Assembly: GCA_030524425.1 (NCBI GenBank) | Contig: JAUNGN010000009.1 | Span: 1 to 64,000, forward strand | DNA: 64,000 bases | Origin: Clostridia bacterium | GTDB taxonomy: Bacteria > Bacillota > Clostridia > Lachnospirales > CAG-274 | Reading direction: 5' to 3' | Shown here: one piece after another, positions 55,865-64,000 of the stretch | How the letters are laid out: each line of letters starts with the position of its first letter | Position numbering within the stretch: position 1 is the first letter of the stretch | The notes under the pieces: generated by a model | The model's input: the letters and a program-made list of their open reading frames with translations, nothing else | What the model was told of the DNA's origin: nothing | Databases searched by the model: none | Made by a program: the position numbers and the translations under genes

Positions 55865-55893
55865 TTGACGATTTTACAAAAATTTGATATTAT
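55865..55893 (+). promoter_or_regulatory. Sigma-A type promoter of the amino-acid ABC operon
   Basis: TTGACG (55865-55870), 17 bp and TATTAT (55888-55893), 32 bp before the ATG. Confidence 0.72.
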
Positions 55894-55925
55894 ATATGTA
55901 ATATTTTAAAGGAGGAATTTTTAAA

Positions 55926-56732
55926 ATGAAGAAATTTACAAAGATTATGAGTTTATTACTTGCAGGCACAATGCTTTTAGGCGCTGCCGGCTGCGGTAAT
56001 GCGGCAACAGAGGGTGAGAATGAAGGCTCAGCTGCTGATTCTGCTGCTGTTACCACGGTTCAGGAAGGCAAGCTTATTTGGGGTACTAATGCTGCCTTTG
56101 AGCCATATGAGTATATGGAAGGTGATACAGTAGTAGGTATTGATGCTGAAATTGCTGATGCAATTGCTGCCAAGCTTGGTCTTGAAGCTCAGGTTGAAAA
56201 TATGGACTTTGATGCTATTGTTCCTGCTGTTACATCAGGCAAGGTTGATATCGGTATTGCAGGTATGACTGTAGACGAAAAAAGACTTAAAAATGTTAAT
56301 TTCTCTGATACTTATGTTGAGGCAGGTCAGGCCATAATTGTTAAGGAAGATTCTGATATTAAGTCTTCTGCAGATTTAAACGGTAAGATTGTTGGTGTAC
56401 AGAGAGGTACTACAGGTGACGAGTATGTTTCTGACGAGGCTAATGGTGTATCTGTTGCAAGTGTTGAAAGATATGCAAACGGTCCTGATGCGGCTCAGTC
56501 ATTATTAGCAGGTAAGATTGATGCTGTAGTTATTGATAATGAGCCTGCAAAGAAGATTGTTGATAATGCAACAGGTCTTGTTAAGCTTGAAGAAAACTTA
56601 ACTTCCGAACAGTATGCTATTGCAGTTTCTAAGGAAAACACCGAGCTTTTAGACGCTATTAACGGTGCTCTTAAGGAAATGCAGGAAAGCGGTGAATTAC
56701 AGGCTATTTTAGACAAGTACTTAAATAAGTAA
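55926..56732 (+). CDS. Polar amino-acid ABC transporter substrate-binding lipoprotein
   Basis: The 268-aa protein has a lipoprotein signal ending AAGC (Cys23), then a family-3 solute-binding fold with GTNAAFEPYEYMEGDTVVGIDAEIADAIA and DIGIAGMTVDEKR. It captures an amino acid outside the membrane; the exact one is not clear. The ribosome site is AAAGGAGG. It is the first gene of an operon with a permease and an ATPase, with an attenuator hairpin after it. Confidence 0.93.
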   Translation: MKKFTKIMSLLLAGTMLLGAAGCGNAATEGENEGSAADSAAVTTVQEGKLIWGTNAAFEPYEYMEGDTVVGIDAEIADAIAAKLGLEAQVENMDFDAIVPAVTSGKVDIGIAGMTVDEKRLKNVNFSDTYVEAGQAIIVKEDSDIKSSADLNGKIVGVQRGTTGDEYVSDEANGVSVASVERYANGPDAAQSLLAGKIDAVVIDNEPAKKIVDNATGLVKLEENLTSEQYAIAVSKENTELLDAINGALKEMQESGELQAILDKYLNK

Positions 56733-56744
56733 TAATTTTTACGC

Positions 56745-56773
56745 AAGGGTGTGTATAATGCACACCCTTATTT
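56745..56773 (+). terminator. Attenuator hairpin between binding protein and permease genes
   Basis: A 9-bp stem AAGGGTGTG / CACACCCTT (56745-56753, 56761-56769) with a 7-nt loop and short ATTTTG tail. It probably lets more binding protein than permease be made. Confidence 0.7.
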
Positions 56774-56785
56774 TGAGGAAAAAAT

Positions 56786-57565
56786 ATGAAAGATATAATT
56801 TATAATATACTGGCTTTCTTCACTTCACCTGAAACTGCAGAAAGCTGGATGGGACATTTATATGATAATTTTATTTTGGATGACAGGTGGAAATGGCTTT
56901 TAGACGGTCTTAAAATAACAATACAGCTTACTGTATGTGCGTTTATACTGGGACTTTTGCTTGGACTTGTAATTGCCATTATAAGGGTAAGCTATGACAG
57001 AAGAGTGGATACGCCTACCCAAAGTCTGTCACAAAAGACAGGCAGATTTATTCTGGGTTTTTTCAATGCAATATGCAAGCTATATCTTAATGTTATTCAG
57101 GGTACACCTACTATTGTGCAGATAATGATGATTTACTTTGTTATTCTTGCAAATTCCACAAACAAGGTCGGAGTTGCCATATTAGGCTTTACAATCAATT
57201 CAAGTGCTTATGTTGCTGAGATTATAAGAGGCGGTATTAATGGTGTTGATAAGGGACAGATGGAAGCGGGACGAAGCCTTGGCTTTGGTTACATAGCAAC
57301 TATGCTTTATATTGTTGTTCCTCAGGCCTTAAAGAGTGCACTTCCTGCTCTTTGTAATGAACTTGTTGTACTCTTGAAGGAAACATCCATAGCAAGTATG
57401 GTTTCATTAGATGATTTGCTTGCAAAGGCACTGCTTATAAAGGGCAGAACATATAATTTCTTTTTACCTCTTATGGCAGCAGCTATTATATACTTTATAA
57501 TTGTTTCTGTTTTAAGAAGTATATCAGCACGTCTTGAAAGGAGGCTGAACTCCGGTGAAAGATAA
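56786..57565 (+). CDS. Amino-acid ABC transporter permease
   Basis: The 259-aa membrane protein has about five segments and the HisM-type signature [29 protein letters not shown]. It has an extended N-terminal of about 50 residues before the first segment. It forms the channel for the binding protein upstream, and its end overlaps the ATPase start by 11 bases. Confidence 0.93.
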   Translation: MKDIIYNILAFFTSPETAESWMGHLYDNFILDDRWKWLLDGLKITIQLTVCAFILGLLLGLVIAIIRVSYDRRVDTPTQSLSQKTGRFILGFFNAICKLYLNVIQGTPTIVQIMMIYFVILANSTNKVGVAILGFTINSSAYVAEIIRGGINGVDKGQMEAGRSLGFGYIATMLYIVVPQALKSALPALCNELVVLLKETSIASMVSLDDLLAKALLIKGRTYNFFLPLMAAAIIYFIIVSVLRSISARLERRLNSGER

Positions 57566-58298
57566 TACTCCATTGATAAAGGTTGAAAACCTTACAAAGG
57601 ATTTTGGCAATAAAACACTGGCTCTTGATAATGTAAATAATAATATTTATAACGGTGAGGTTGTCGTTGTAATAGGACCGTCAGGCTCAGGCAAGTCTAC
57701 ATTTTTAAGGTGCTTAAATCTTCTTGAGGTACCTACATCAGGTCATATTTATTTTGAGGGCACAGATATAACTGACCCAAAGAATAATCTTAACAAGCAC
57801 AGACAAAAGATGGGTATGGTTTTCCAGCAGTTTAATTTGTTTCCTCATATGACTATTATGAGAAATCTTACTATCGGACCTATGAAGCTTCTTAAAAAGA
57901 GTAAGGAAGATGCGGAAAAGAAAGCTATGGAGCTTCTTGAAAGAGTAGGACTTGCTGACAGGGCTTACAGCTATCCCAATCAGCTTTCAGGCGGACAAAA
58001 GCAGAGAATTGCCATTGTTCGTGCTTTATGTATGGAGCCTGATGTTATGCTTTTTGATGAACCTACGTCTGCTCTTGACCCTGAAATGGTTGGTGAAGTT
58101 TTAGATGTAATGAAAAATCTTGCCAAAGAGAATATGACAATGGTTGTTGTTACTCACGAAATGGGATTTGCAAGAGAGGTAGCTTCAAGGGTTATATTTA
58201 TGGAAAACGGCCGTATACTTGAGGAAAATAATCCTGAGGAGTTTTTTAATAATCCTAAAAGTGACAGATTAAAGAATTTTTTAAATATGGTGCTATAA
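57555..58298 (+). CDS. Amino-acid ABC transporter ATP-binding protein
   Basis: The 247-aa ATPase has Walker [10 protein letters not shown], signature LSGGQKQR, Walker [13 protein letters not shown] and His in VVTHEMGFA, all typical of GlnQ/HisP-type subunits. The GTG start at 57555 follows AGGAGG about 11 bases away and overlaps the permease stop. It is the last gene of the operon; the terminator lies at 58297-58324. Confidence 0.93.
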   Translation: MKDNTPLIKVENLTKDFGNKTLALDNVNNNIYNGEVVVVIGPSGSGKSTFLRCLNLLEVPTSGHIYFEGTDITDPKNNLNKHRQKMGMVFQQFNLFPHMTIMRNLTIGPMKLLKKSKEDAEKKAMELLERVGLADRAYSYPNQLSGGQKQRIAIVRALCMEPDVMLFDEPTSALDPEMVGEVLDVMKNLAKENMTMVVVTHEMGFAREVASRVIFMENGRILEENNPEEFFNNPKSDRLKNFLNMVL

Positions 58299-58324
58299 AA
58301 GAATGTCTTAGGGCATTCTTTTTT
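58297..58324 (+). terminator. Intrinsic terminator after the ABC operon
   Basis: Stem AAAAGAATGTC / GGCATTCTTTT (one G-U pair) with a TTAG loop, then TTT. Confidence 0.82.
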
Positions 58325-58362
58325 CTTTCCTGCAAAATTTTATTATGTGTGCCAATAAAACA

Positions 58363-58390
58363 TTGCAAAAAAAAGATAATATGTTATAAT
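58363..58390 (+). promoter_or_regulatory. Sigma-A type promoter of the nusB operon
   Basis: TTGCAA (58363-58368), 16 bp and perfect TATAAT (58385-58390). It leaves a leader of about 170 nt before nusB, in which I find no gene. Confidence 0.65.
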
Positions 58391-58568
58391 TAAAGGTAAT
58401 AGACAGTTTCGGAAGTTTTTTTGTGAATAAGGGAAACAGATAAAACTGCGTTGAAATTTGTAATTATACAATATATAAAATAATTAAACAGCTTTACTTT
58501 AAACAGAGGGAGCGGAAGAAATTTTAAACTTGTTAATAAAATTCAAAGATTGGTGAAGGTGAAGGATA

Positions 58569-58982
58569 ATGAGCAGAAAAGATGCAAGAAAGCATATTTT
58601 TAATTTGGTTTTTCAGACTGAATTTAACTTAGACACTGATGTAAAGGAAAGTATCGATACTTATACTGAGGAGTATGAGGGTTTTAAAAAGGACGAAAGT
58701 GATTTTATATCAAGGGAATACAGGGGAATTTTAGCTAATATTGAAAGCATAGATTCATATATTGACAAGTTTGCCGTTGGCTGGAGTATTTCAAGACTTG
58801 CCAAAACAGATCTTGCAATTCTGAGAATTGGTGTTTATGAGATTATATTTGATGAAGAAATTCCCGATGCTGTTGCCGTAAATGAGGCAGTTGAGCTTGC
58901 TAAGGTATTTAGCGGTGATAAGGCTCCTGCCTTTATTAATGCTATATTATCAAAAATAGTTAAAAGCAAGGATGTTGAATAA
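58569..58982 (+). CDS. nusB: Transcription antitermination factor NusB
   Basis: The 137-aa all-helical protein works with NusE in rRNA antitermination. It has KDARKHIFNLVFQTEFN at the start, WSISRLAKTDLAILRIGVYEI and the end NEAVELAKVFSGDKAPAFINAILSKI, the usual NusB core. The ribosome site is GGTGAAGG. It is the first gene of a run also holding xseA, xseB, ispA, dxs and tlyA. Confidence 0.95.
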   Translation: MSRKDARKHIFNLVFQTEFNLDTDVKESIDTYTEEYEGFKKDESDFISREYRGILANIESIDSYIDKFAVGWSISRLAKTDLAILRIGVYEIIFDEEIPDAVAVNEAVELAKVFSGDKAPAFINAILSKIVKSKDVE

Positions 58983-58984
58983 GT

Positions 58985-60181
58985 ATGAAGGTTTATACTG
59001 TATCACAGATAAACAATTATATTAAGAAAATACTTGAAAATGATATATTTCTGACAGATTTATATATTGAGGCTGAAATTTCAAATTTTAAGGCTCACGG
59101 CAGCGGGCATTTGTATTTTACATTAAAGGACAACGGAGCCGCAATTAATACCGTTATGTTCAGAAGTAATGCGGAAAAGCTTAAATTTATGCCTGAAAGC
59201 GGTATGAAAGTTGTGGCAAGGGGCTATATTTCTTTATATGAAAAAACGGGGCAATATCAGCTTTATGTTACAGGTATGGAGCCTGCCGGTATCGGTGCAC
59301 TTTATATGGCTTATGAACAGCTTAGAGCCAGACTTGAAAAAGCAGGTGTATTTGACCCTAAATATAAAAAGCCAATACCTAAAATGCCTAAGACGGTTGC
59401 AGTAATTACTTCGCCTACCGGTGCTGCCGTCAGAGATATTATTAATGTTACGGGAAGAAGAAATTCCAATGTTGAAATTGTAATTGTTCCTGTTCTTGTA
59501 CAAGGGGAAAATGCTGCCCCTGATATTGTAAAGGCTATTGAGATGGTAAACCGCTGGGGTAAGGCGGACACAATAATTGTGGGAAGAGGAGGCGGCTCTA
59601 TTGAAGATTTGTGGGCGTTTAATGAAGAAATTGTTGCAAGGGCAATATTTAACTCTCAAATTCCGGTAATATCTGCCGTAGGCCATGAAACAGATTTTAC
59701 AATAGCCGATTTTATATCGGATATGAGAGCTCCAACGCCTTCTGCAGCTGCTGAAATTGCAGTGCCTGAGGGAAATGCAATTAATGACAGGGTGATAAAT
59801 CTTTATGGCAGAATTTTAAAGAATGCTGAAAGCAGAATAGGGGAAAATCTTAACAGGTACAGATATTGTGTGAACAGCTATGGATTTAAGAATTTCAGCA
59901 ATACGGTTTTTGATAATCAGATTTATGTTTCGGAACTGTATGGCAAAATATATGATAAATTAAATAATGATATAAGTAAAAAAAGGCTTTTGCTTAAGAA
60001 TTGTCTTGATAATATTGAAAACAAATCACCGCTGAATATTCTCAGAAGAGGATATTCACTGGTGTATGATGAAAAAGGAAAAATCTTAGACAGTGCAGAT
60101 GGTATAAAAACAAATGATGAAATAAATATCAGGCTTAATAAGGGAAATATTAAAGCCAGAGTTACTGAGGCAGGTGAATAA
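58985..60181 (+). CDS. xseA: Exodeoxyribonuclease VII large subunit
   Basis: The 398-aa protein forms the nuclease with XseB. An N-terminal OB fold (1-100) is followed by the catalytic domain with VAVITSPTGAAVRDIINV, GRGGGSIEDLWAFNEE and VGHETDFTIADF. It degrades single-stranded DNA in both directions. It begins 2 bp after nusB and ends next to xseB. Confidence 0.95.
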   Translation: MKVYTVSQINNYIKKILENDIFLTDLYIEAEISNFKAHGSGHLYFTLKDNGAAINTVMFRSNAEKLKFMPESGMKVVARGYISLYEKTGQYQLYVTGMEPAGIGALYMAYEQLRARLEKAGVFDPKYKKPIPKMPKTVAVITSPTGAAVRDIINVTGRRNSNVEIVIVPVLVQGENAAPDIVKAIEMVNRWGKADTIIVGRGGGSIEDLWAFNEEIVARAIFNSQIPVISAVGHETDFTIADFISDMRAPTPSAAAEIAVPEGNAINDRVINLYGRILKNAESRIGENLNRYRYCVNSYGFKNFSNTVFDNQIYVSELYGKIYDKLNNDISKKRLLLKNCLDNIENKSPLNILRRGYSLVYDEKGKILDSADGIKTNDEINIRLNKGNIKARVTEAGE

Positions 60182-60182
60182 T

Positions 60183-60416
60183 TTGGCAAGAAAAAAAAGT
60201 TTTGAAGAGGCTTTAAACAGACTGGAGGAAATTGCTGAACAGATGGAGAATAATGAAACAGGTCTTGAAAATTCTGTTAAGCTCTACAAAGAGGGTGTGG
60301 AACTGTCTGTCTATTGTTCGGAAATTTTAAATAAGGCTGAACAACAGGTAATGGAGCTTAGGGAAAGTGCTGACGGTGTATTTAGTAAGAGAAACTTTAA
60401 TATGGGAGAAGAGTAA
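60183..60416 (+). CDS. xseB: Exodeoxyribonuclease VII small subunit
   Basis: The 77-aa helical protein has the XseB signature FEEALNRLEEIAEQMENNETGLENSVKLYKEG. The TTG start at 60183 follows AGGTGA by five bases; a GTG at 60174 overlaps that site. It begins one base after the xseA stop and its TAA overlaps the ispA ATG by one base. Confidence 0.9.
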   Translation: MARKKSFEEALNRLEEIAEQMENNETGLENSVKLYKEGVELSVYCSEILNKAEQQVMELRESADGVFSKRNFNMGEE

Positions 60417-61294
60417 TGGAATTTAAAAATAAGCTTAATGAAAGAATTGAATTAATAGATAAGGCTTTGGAAAATTATCTTAAGCCTAAATATCCAGAAA
60501 GATTATATGAGGCTATGGGGTATAGTGTTTTTGCGGGAGGCAAGCGACTTCGTCCCGTACTTTTATTATCTGCCTGCGAGGCTGTAGGAGGCAATATTGA
60601 AGATGCCGTGCCCTTTGCCTGCGCTTTGGAAATGATTCACACGTATTCTTTAATTCATGATGATTTGCCTGCAATGGATAATGATGATTTCAGAAGAGGC
60701 AAGCCGACATGTCATAAGCAGTTTGATGAGGCTTTGGCAATTTTAGCAGGTGACGGACTGCTTACCTATGCCTTTGAGGTTATGCTTGAAGCCGTATGTG
60801 CCAAAAAGGATATAGGGCTGGCTAAGGCAGCAAAGCTTATTGCCAATTACAGCGGAAGTGAAGGTATGCTGGTTGGTCAGGTTGTGGATGTGGAATCTGA
60901 GGGAACGAAAATTGATGATAAGACTCTTATGTATATTCATGATAACAAAACAGGGGGACTTATTAAGGCTGCATTGATGGCAGGAGCTATGATTGGCGGT
61001 GCTCATGGTGATGTTGTAAGAAATTTTGAGAAAATTGGTTATAATATGGGTATTGCATTTCAGATTAAGGATGATATTCTTGATGTTACAAGCACAACTG
61101 AGGTGCTTGGTAAACCTGTTTTAAGTGATGTTAAAAATGATAAGCAGACTTATGTGTCCTTATATGGTCTTGATAATGCACAGCAGGATTATGAAACTCT
61201 TTCAAACGGGGCTGTAAAGCTGATTAATGATATGGGTGATAAGGCTGAATTTCTGGCGTGGTATGCCGAGTCACTTATAAACAGAGAAAAATAG
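60416..61294 (+). CDS. ispA: Polyprenyl synthetase, farnesyl diphosphate synthase type
   Basis: The 292-aa enzyme condenses isopentenyl units to geranyl/farnesyl diphosphate. The first Asp-rich motif DDLPAMD is at 82-88, and the second, DDILD, is in FQIKDDILDVT. GGKRLRP binds IPP. Its position before dxs suits isoprenoid synthesis. Its ATG overlaps the xseB stop (TAATG). Confidence 0.94.
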   Translation: MEFKNKLNERIELIDKALENYLKPKYPERLYEAMGYSVFAGGKRLRPVLLLSACEAVGGNIEDAVPFACALEMIHTYSLIHDDLPAMDNDDFRRGKPTCHKQFDEALAILAGDGLLTYAFEVMLEAVCAKKDIGLAKAAKLIANYSGSEGMLVGQVVDVESEGTKIDDKTLMYIHDNKTGGLIKAALMAGAMIGGAHGDVVRNFEKIGYNMGIAFQIKDDILDVTSTTEVLGKPVLSDVKNDKQTYVSLYGLDNAQQDYETLSNGAVKLINDMGDKAEFLAWYAESLINREK

Positions 61295-61305
61295 GATTGA
61301 TAAAT

Positions 61306-61752
61306 ATGGTATATATTCAGCAATTATTAAATAATAAAATAATTTTTATATCAATTGTTTCATGGGCGGCTGCTCAGATTATTAAAATGATACTTGACCT
61401 TATTGCTTCGGGCAAGGTTGACTGGGAGCTGATGTTTGCATCAGGCGGTATGCCCAGTTCACACAGCTCTTTTGTAAGTTCCTTAGCTATGGCTGTAGGC
61501 TTGCAGGAGGGATTTGATTCTGTTTTATTTGCCATAAGCTTTGTGCTTGCAATTGTGGTTATGTATGATGCTGCGGGGGTAAGAAGAGCAGCGGGATCTC
61601 ATGCTGCTATTATTAACAAATTGATGGATAGTCTTAATATTAAAATTGATGAAAAGCTTAAAGAACTTATAGGACATACACCTATACAGGTGGGTGCAGG
61701 TGCAATTTTAGGCATAGTTATTGCAATAATATGCAATATGCTGCTGAAGTAA
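61306..61752 (+). CDS. Divergent PAP2 family membrane protein (DUF212/YuiD)
   Basis: The 148-aa protein starts at the ATG at 61306; the earlier frame overlaps ispA. It has two or three transmembrane segments and the DUF212 marks SGGMPSSHSSFVSSLAMAVG and YDAAGVRRAAGSHAAIIN. Its position beside ispA and dxs suggests a lipid-phosphate role, but this is not shown. The ribosome site AGGA is weak. Confidence 0.9.
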   Translation: MVYIQQLLNNKIIFISIVSWAAAQIIKMILDLIASGKVDWELMFASGGMPSSHSSFVSSLAMAVGLQEGFDSVLFAISFVLAIVVMYDAAGVRRAAGSHAAIINKLMDSLNIKIDEKLKELIGHTPIQVGAGAILGIVIAIICNMLLK

Positions 61753-61765
61753 AAGAGGGATTAAA

Positions 61766-63646
61766 GTGTATTTGGAAAAAATTAATTCTCCGGAAGATGT
61801 AAAAAAATTAAGCGTTGATAAATTAGATATTCTTGCAGGTGAAATAAGGGAATTTCTTGTTAATTCAGTATCCCACACCGGCGGTCATTTGGCATCTAAT
61901 TTGGGTGTTGTTGATTTGACTATTGCAATGCATTATTGTTTTTGCTGTCCCAGAGATAAATTTGTGTGGGATGTAGGTCATCAGGCTTATACCCATAAGA
62001 TACTTACAGGGCGTAAAGAGGAGTTTGACACACTTAGAAAACTCGATGGTCTTAGCGGTTTCCCTAAAACTAATGAAAGTAAATACGATTCCTTTAATAC
62101 AGGACACAGCTCAACATCAATAGCTGCTGCTATAGGTTTGGCAAAGGCAAGGGATTTAATGGGGCATACCTACAATGTTGTATCTGTTATAGGTGATGGT
62201 GCAATGACAGGAGGTATGGCTTATGAAGCCCTTAATAATGTTGGAAGAGATCATACTAAGCTTATAATAGTTTTAAATGATAATCAGATGTCAATATCTG
62301 AAAATGTGGGTGCAATGAGTAAGTATTTAAGCGAGCTTATACTTACACAAAAGTATATGAATGCCAAGTCGGGATTACAGAAAAAATTAAAAAGTATGCC
62401 TGTGGGCGGTGAACAGATTTACAATTTGCTGTATAAGGGAAAGGGTACATTAAAGAATGCTATTATGCCTGAAAACAGTATGTTTGAACATTTGGGCATT
62501 AAATATGTAGGTCCGATTGACGGTCATGATATTAAGCGTCTTGTAAGTGTATTTAACAGAGCAAAGAAAATTAATGTACCTGTTCTTATTCACATTATTA
62601 CAAAAAAAGGAAAGGGTTATGAACCGGCAGAAATTATGCCTAGCGTATATCATGGTGTAGGTAAATTTGACGCAAAGATAGGAGTGCTGCCAAGCACTGA
62701 TAAAAAAGAAACTTATTCGGATGTATTTAGCAGAAAAATCCTTGAAATGGGTGCAGTAAACAATAAAATATGTGCAATAACCGCAGCAATGCCTTTGGGT
62801 ACAGGGTTGAGTAAGTTTGCAAGTCTTTATCCCAAGAGATTTTTTGATGTTGGTATTGCCGAGGAGTATGCCGTTACATTTGCGGCAGGACTTGCCAAGG
62901 GTGGATTTATTCCTGTATTTGCGGTGTACTCTACCTTTTTGCAGAGAAGTTATGATCAGATAGTTCATGATGTGTGTATTCAGAATTTACATGTTATATT
63001 TGCTATTGACAGAGCGGGAATTGTGGGGGATGACGGTGAAACTCATCAGGGAATATATGATATTTCTTATTTAGCCCATATACCGAACTTAACCGTAATG
63101 GCTCCCAAGAACAAAGCTGAATTTGAAGGTATGCTTGAGTATGCGGTTACTTTAAGTGGTCCTGTGGCTATAAGGTATCCAAGGGGTGAGGCTTCCGAAA
63201 TCATGATAGCTGTTGAAAAACCTATTGAAAAGGGTAAGGCGGAATATATATATGAAGGTGAAAAAATTGCTCTTGTAAGTTACGGAGCAATGATGGATGA
63301 GGCTGCAGATGTTTACAGCTGTCTTATAGAGGAGGGTTATAATCCTACCCTTATAAATGCACGTTTTGCTTCTCCTATAGATACCGGTTTAATTTCAGAT
63401 TTAGCAAAGAATTATAAATATATATTTACAATGGAGGACAATATTTACTCCGGCGGTTTTGGTGCTCTTTTAGCGCAGAGATTATGTGAGTTCGGCGTTA
63501 AAGACAATGTGATTTATAATTTTGCGTTCCCTGATATGTATATTGAACATGGTAACAGAAATTTGCTTTTTGACAGATATGGTATGTCTGCTGAGAAAAT
63601 ATTTCAAAAAATTATTCAAATAATCGGAGATAACAGGAATGGCTGA
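61766..63646 (+). CDS. dxs: 1-deoxy-D-xylulose-5-phosphate synthase
   Basis: Dxs makes DXP from pyruvate and glyceraldehyde 3-phosphate, the first step of the MEP isoprenoid route, using thiamine diphosphate. The 626-aa length is standard. TPP-binding GDGAMTGGMAYEALNN, the catalytic DRAGIVGDDGETHQG and RYPRGE are present. It starts with GTG at 61766 after AAGAGGGA. Its stop overlaps the tlyA start by 8 bases. Confidence 0.96.
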   Translation: MYLEKINSPEDVKKLSVDKLDILAGEIREFLVNSVSHTGGHLASNLGVVDLTIAMHYCFCCPRDKFVWDVGHQAYTHKILTGRKEEFDTLRKLDGLSGFPKTNESKYDSFNTGHSSTSIAAAIGLAKARDLMGHTYNVVSVIGDGAMTGGMAYEALNNVGRDHTKLIIVLNDNQMSISENVGAMSKYLSELILTQKYMNAKSGLQKKLKSMPVGGEQIYNLLYKGKGTLKNAIMPENSMFEHLGIKYVGPIDGHDIKRLVSVFNRAKKINVPVLIHIITKKGKGYEPAEIMPSVYHGVGKFDAKIGVLPSTDKKETYSDVFSRKILEMGAVNNKICAITAAMPLGTGLSKFASLYPKRFFDVGIAEEYAVTFAAGLAKGGFIPVFAVYSTFLQRSYDQIVHDVCIQNLHVIFAIDRAGIVGDDGETHQGIYDISYLAHIPNLTVMAPKNKAEFEGMLEYAVTLSGPVAIRYPRGEASEIMIAVEKPIEKGKAEYIYEGEKIALVSYGAMMDEAADVYSCLIEEGYNPTLINARFASPIDTGLISDLAKNYKYIFTMEDNIYSGGFGALLAQRLCEFGVKDNVIYNFAFPDMYIEHGNRNLLFDRYGMSAEKIFQKIIQIIGDNRNG

Positions 63647-64000
63647 TTTCAGACTTGATATGTATATAAGAGAAAAATTAAATATATCACGTCAAAAAGC
63701 TCAGGAGCTTATTCAAAACAACGGTGTGACAGTAAACGGTAAGATTATTAATAAGCCTTCACACAAAGTGTCATATAGTGATGAAGTAGTTGTTAACAAT
63801 ACGGAAAAAGTACTTAAATATGTGGGACGCGGAGGTTATAAGCTTGAAAAGGCTGTTGATATTTTTAATATTAATATTAAGGGCGTTTGTGTTGACATAG
63901 GTGCATCTACAGGCGGTTTTACCGATTGTATGCTGCAAAACGGTGCAGAAGTTGTTTATGCAGTTGATGTGGGAAGTAATCAGCTTGCAGAAAAATTGAG
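63639..64000 (+). CDS. tlyA: TlyA-family rRNA methyltransferase (hemolysin A type), 3' end outside window
   Basis: The ATG at 63639 lies inside the last codons of dxs and follows ACAGGA. The window holds 120 codons. An S4 RNA-binding domain (about 1-60, FRLDMYIREKLNISRQKAQELI) is followed by the start of an FtsJ-like methyltransferase (VCVDIGASTGGFTDCMLQNGA). TlyA methylates 2'-O positions of rRNA. The gene runs off the right edge; the usual full length is about 270 aa. Confidence 0.92.
   Translation, partial: MADFRLDMYIREKLNISRQKAQELIQNNGVTVNGKIINKPSHKVSYSDEVVVNNTEKVLKYVGRGGYKLEKAVDIFNINIKGVCVDIGASTGGFTDCMLQNGAEVVYAVDVGSNQLAEKL

Noticed and set aside
59234..59686. 150-aa minus-strand frame inside xseA
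   Set aside because: It is a shadow of xseA; the sequence is Arg/Asn/Tyr-rich without family features.
1..64000. CRISPR array, rRNA operon, prophage or integrase
   Set aside because: No regularly spaced repeats, no rRNA sequence, and no phage structural, cas or recombinase genes were seen.

Overview
The window looks like chromosomal DNA of a low-GC, spore-former-type Firmicute, most likely a gut Clostridium relative of the Lachnospiraceae type. This is a judgement from gene content (DUF5721, DUF3793, YczE/YitT, BaiN-type flavoproteins, a cytosolic GH28, GlnRS beside an LCP protein, nusB-xseAB-ispA-dxs-tlyA), AT-rich intergenic DNA and strong AGGAGG-type ribosome sites. GC content was not computed. 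Most of the window is ordinary single-copy core gene content. There is no prophage, CRISPR array, rRNA operon or complete insertion sequence.

Layout. 1-4.6 kb: fragment of an anion permease, a large polytopic membrane protein, then a MATE exporter and a DUF5721 protein on the minus strand. 4.6-12.4 kb: small zinc-ribbon protein-glnS-LCP operon, small regulator genes, two FAD-dependent oxidoreductases and tRNA-Leu(CAA). 12.7-16.5 kb: sugar-acid kinase of KdgK type, uronate-type epimerase, small proteins and an MBL hydrolase. 16.8-22.5 kb: uvrB-uvrA, a palindromic MITE-like element and a SprT-like protein. 22.7-26.9 kb: SDR, second MATE, S41 protease and a cysteine hydrolase. 27-31.2 kb: complete pstSCAB-phoU. 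31.3-37.8 kb: MarR with YczE, then TetR divergent from a lipoprotein adaptor and RND pump. 37.9-44.3 kb: short DUF2264 protein, GH28 polygalacturonase, metA, AraC regulator, exported MBL-fold protein and a 62-aa protein. 44.3-49.3 kb: pth-rarD-mfd on the minus strand. 49.4-53.6 kb: YibE/F, ftsH and an orphan LytTR regulator. 53.8-55.3 kb: DUF2325-DUF3793-flavodoxin operon behind three near-identical 18-bp palindromes. 55.4-58.3 kb: a decayed exported-protein gene and a polar amino-acid ABC transporter. 58.4-64 kb: nusB-xseA-xseB-ispA-PAP2-dxs-tlyA, with tlyA cut by the window end.

How genes work together. Nucleotide excision repair is represented by uvrB, uvrA and mfd. Phosphate uptake and its regulation is complete. 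KdgK, the uronate-type epimerase, GH28 and DUF2264 fit pectin/uronate use, although they lie in separate transcription units. The item most worth attention is 53.8-55.3 kb: three copies of AGTTAG-N6-CTAACT-type boxes placed between a near-consensus promoter and the start codon of an operon ending in flavodoxin, which suggests metal (probably iron) control of two uncharacterised families. Other non-coding features of note are a possible small hydrophobic protein with an opposing promoter at 9.25-9.49 kb, a 171-bp palindromic element at 21.8 kb, a perfect 23-bp inverted repeat at 40.5 kb, and a 20-bp perfect palindrome at 2.6 kb that ends two convergent genes at once.
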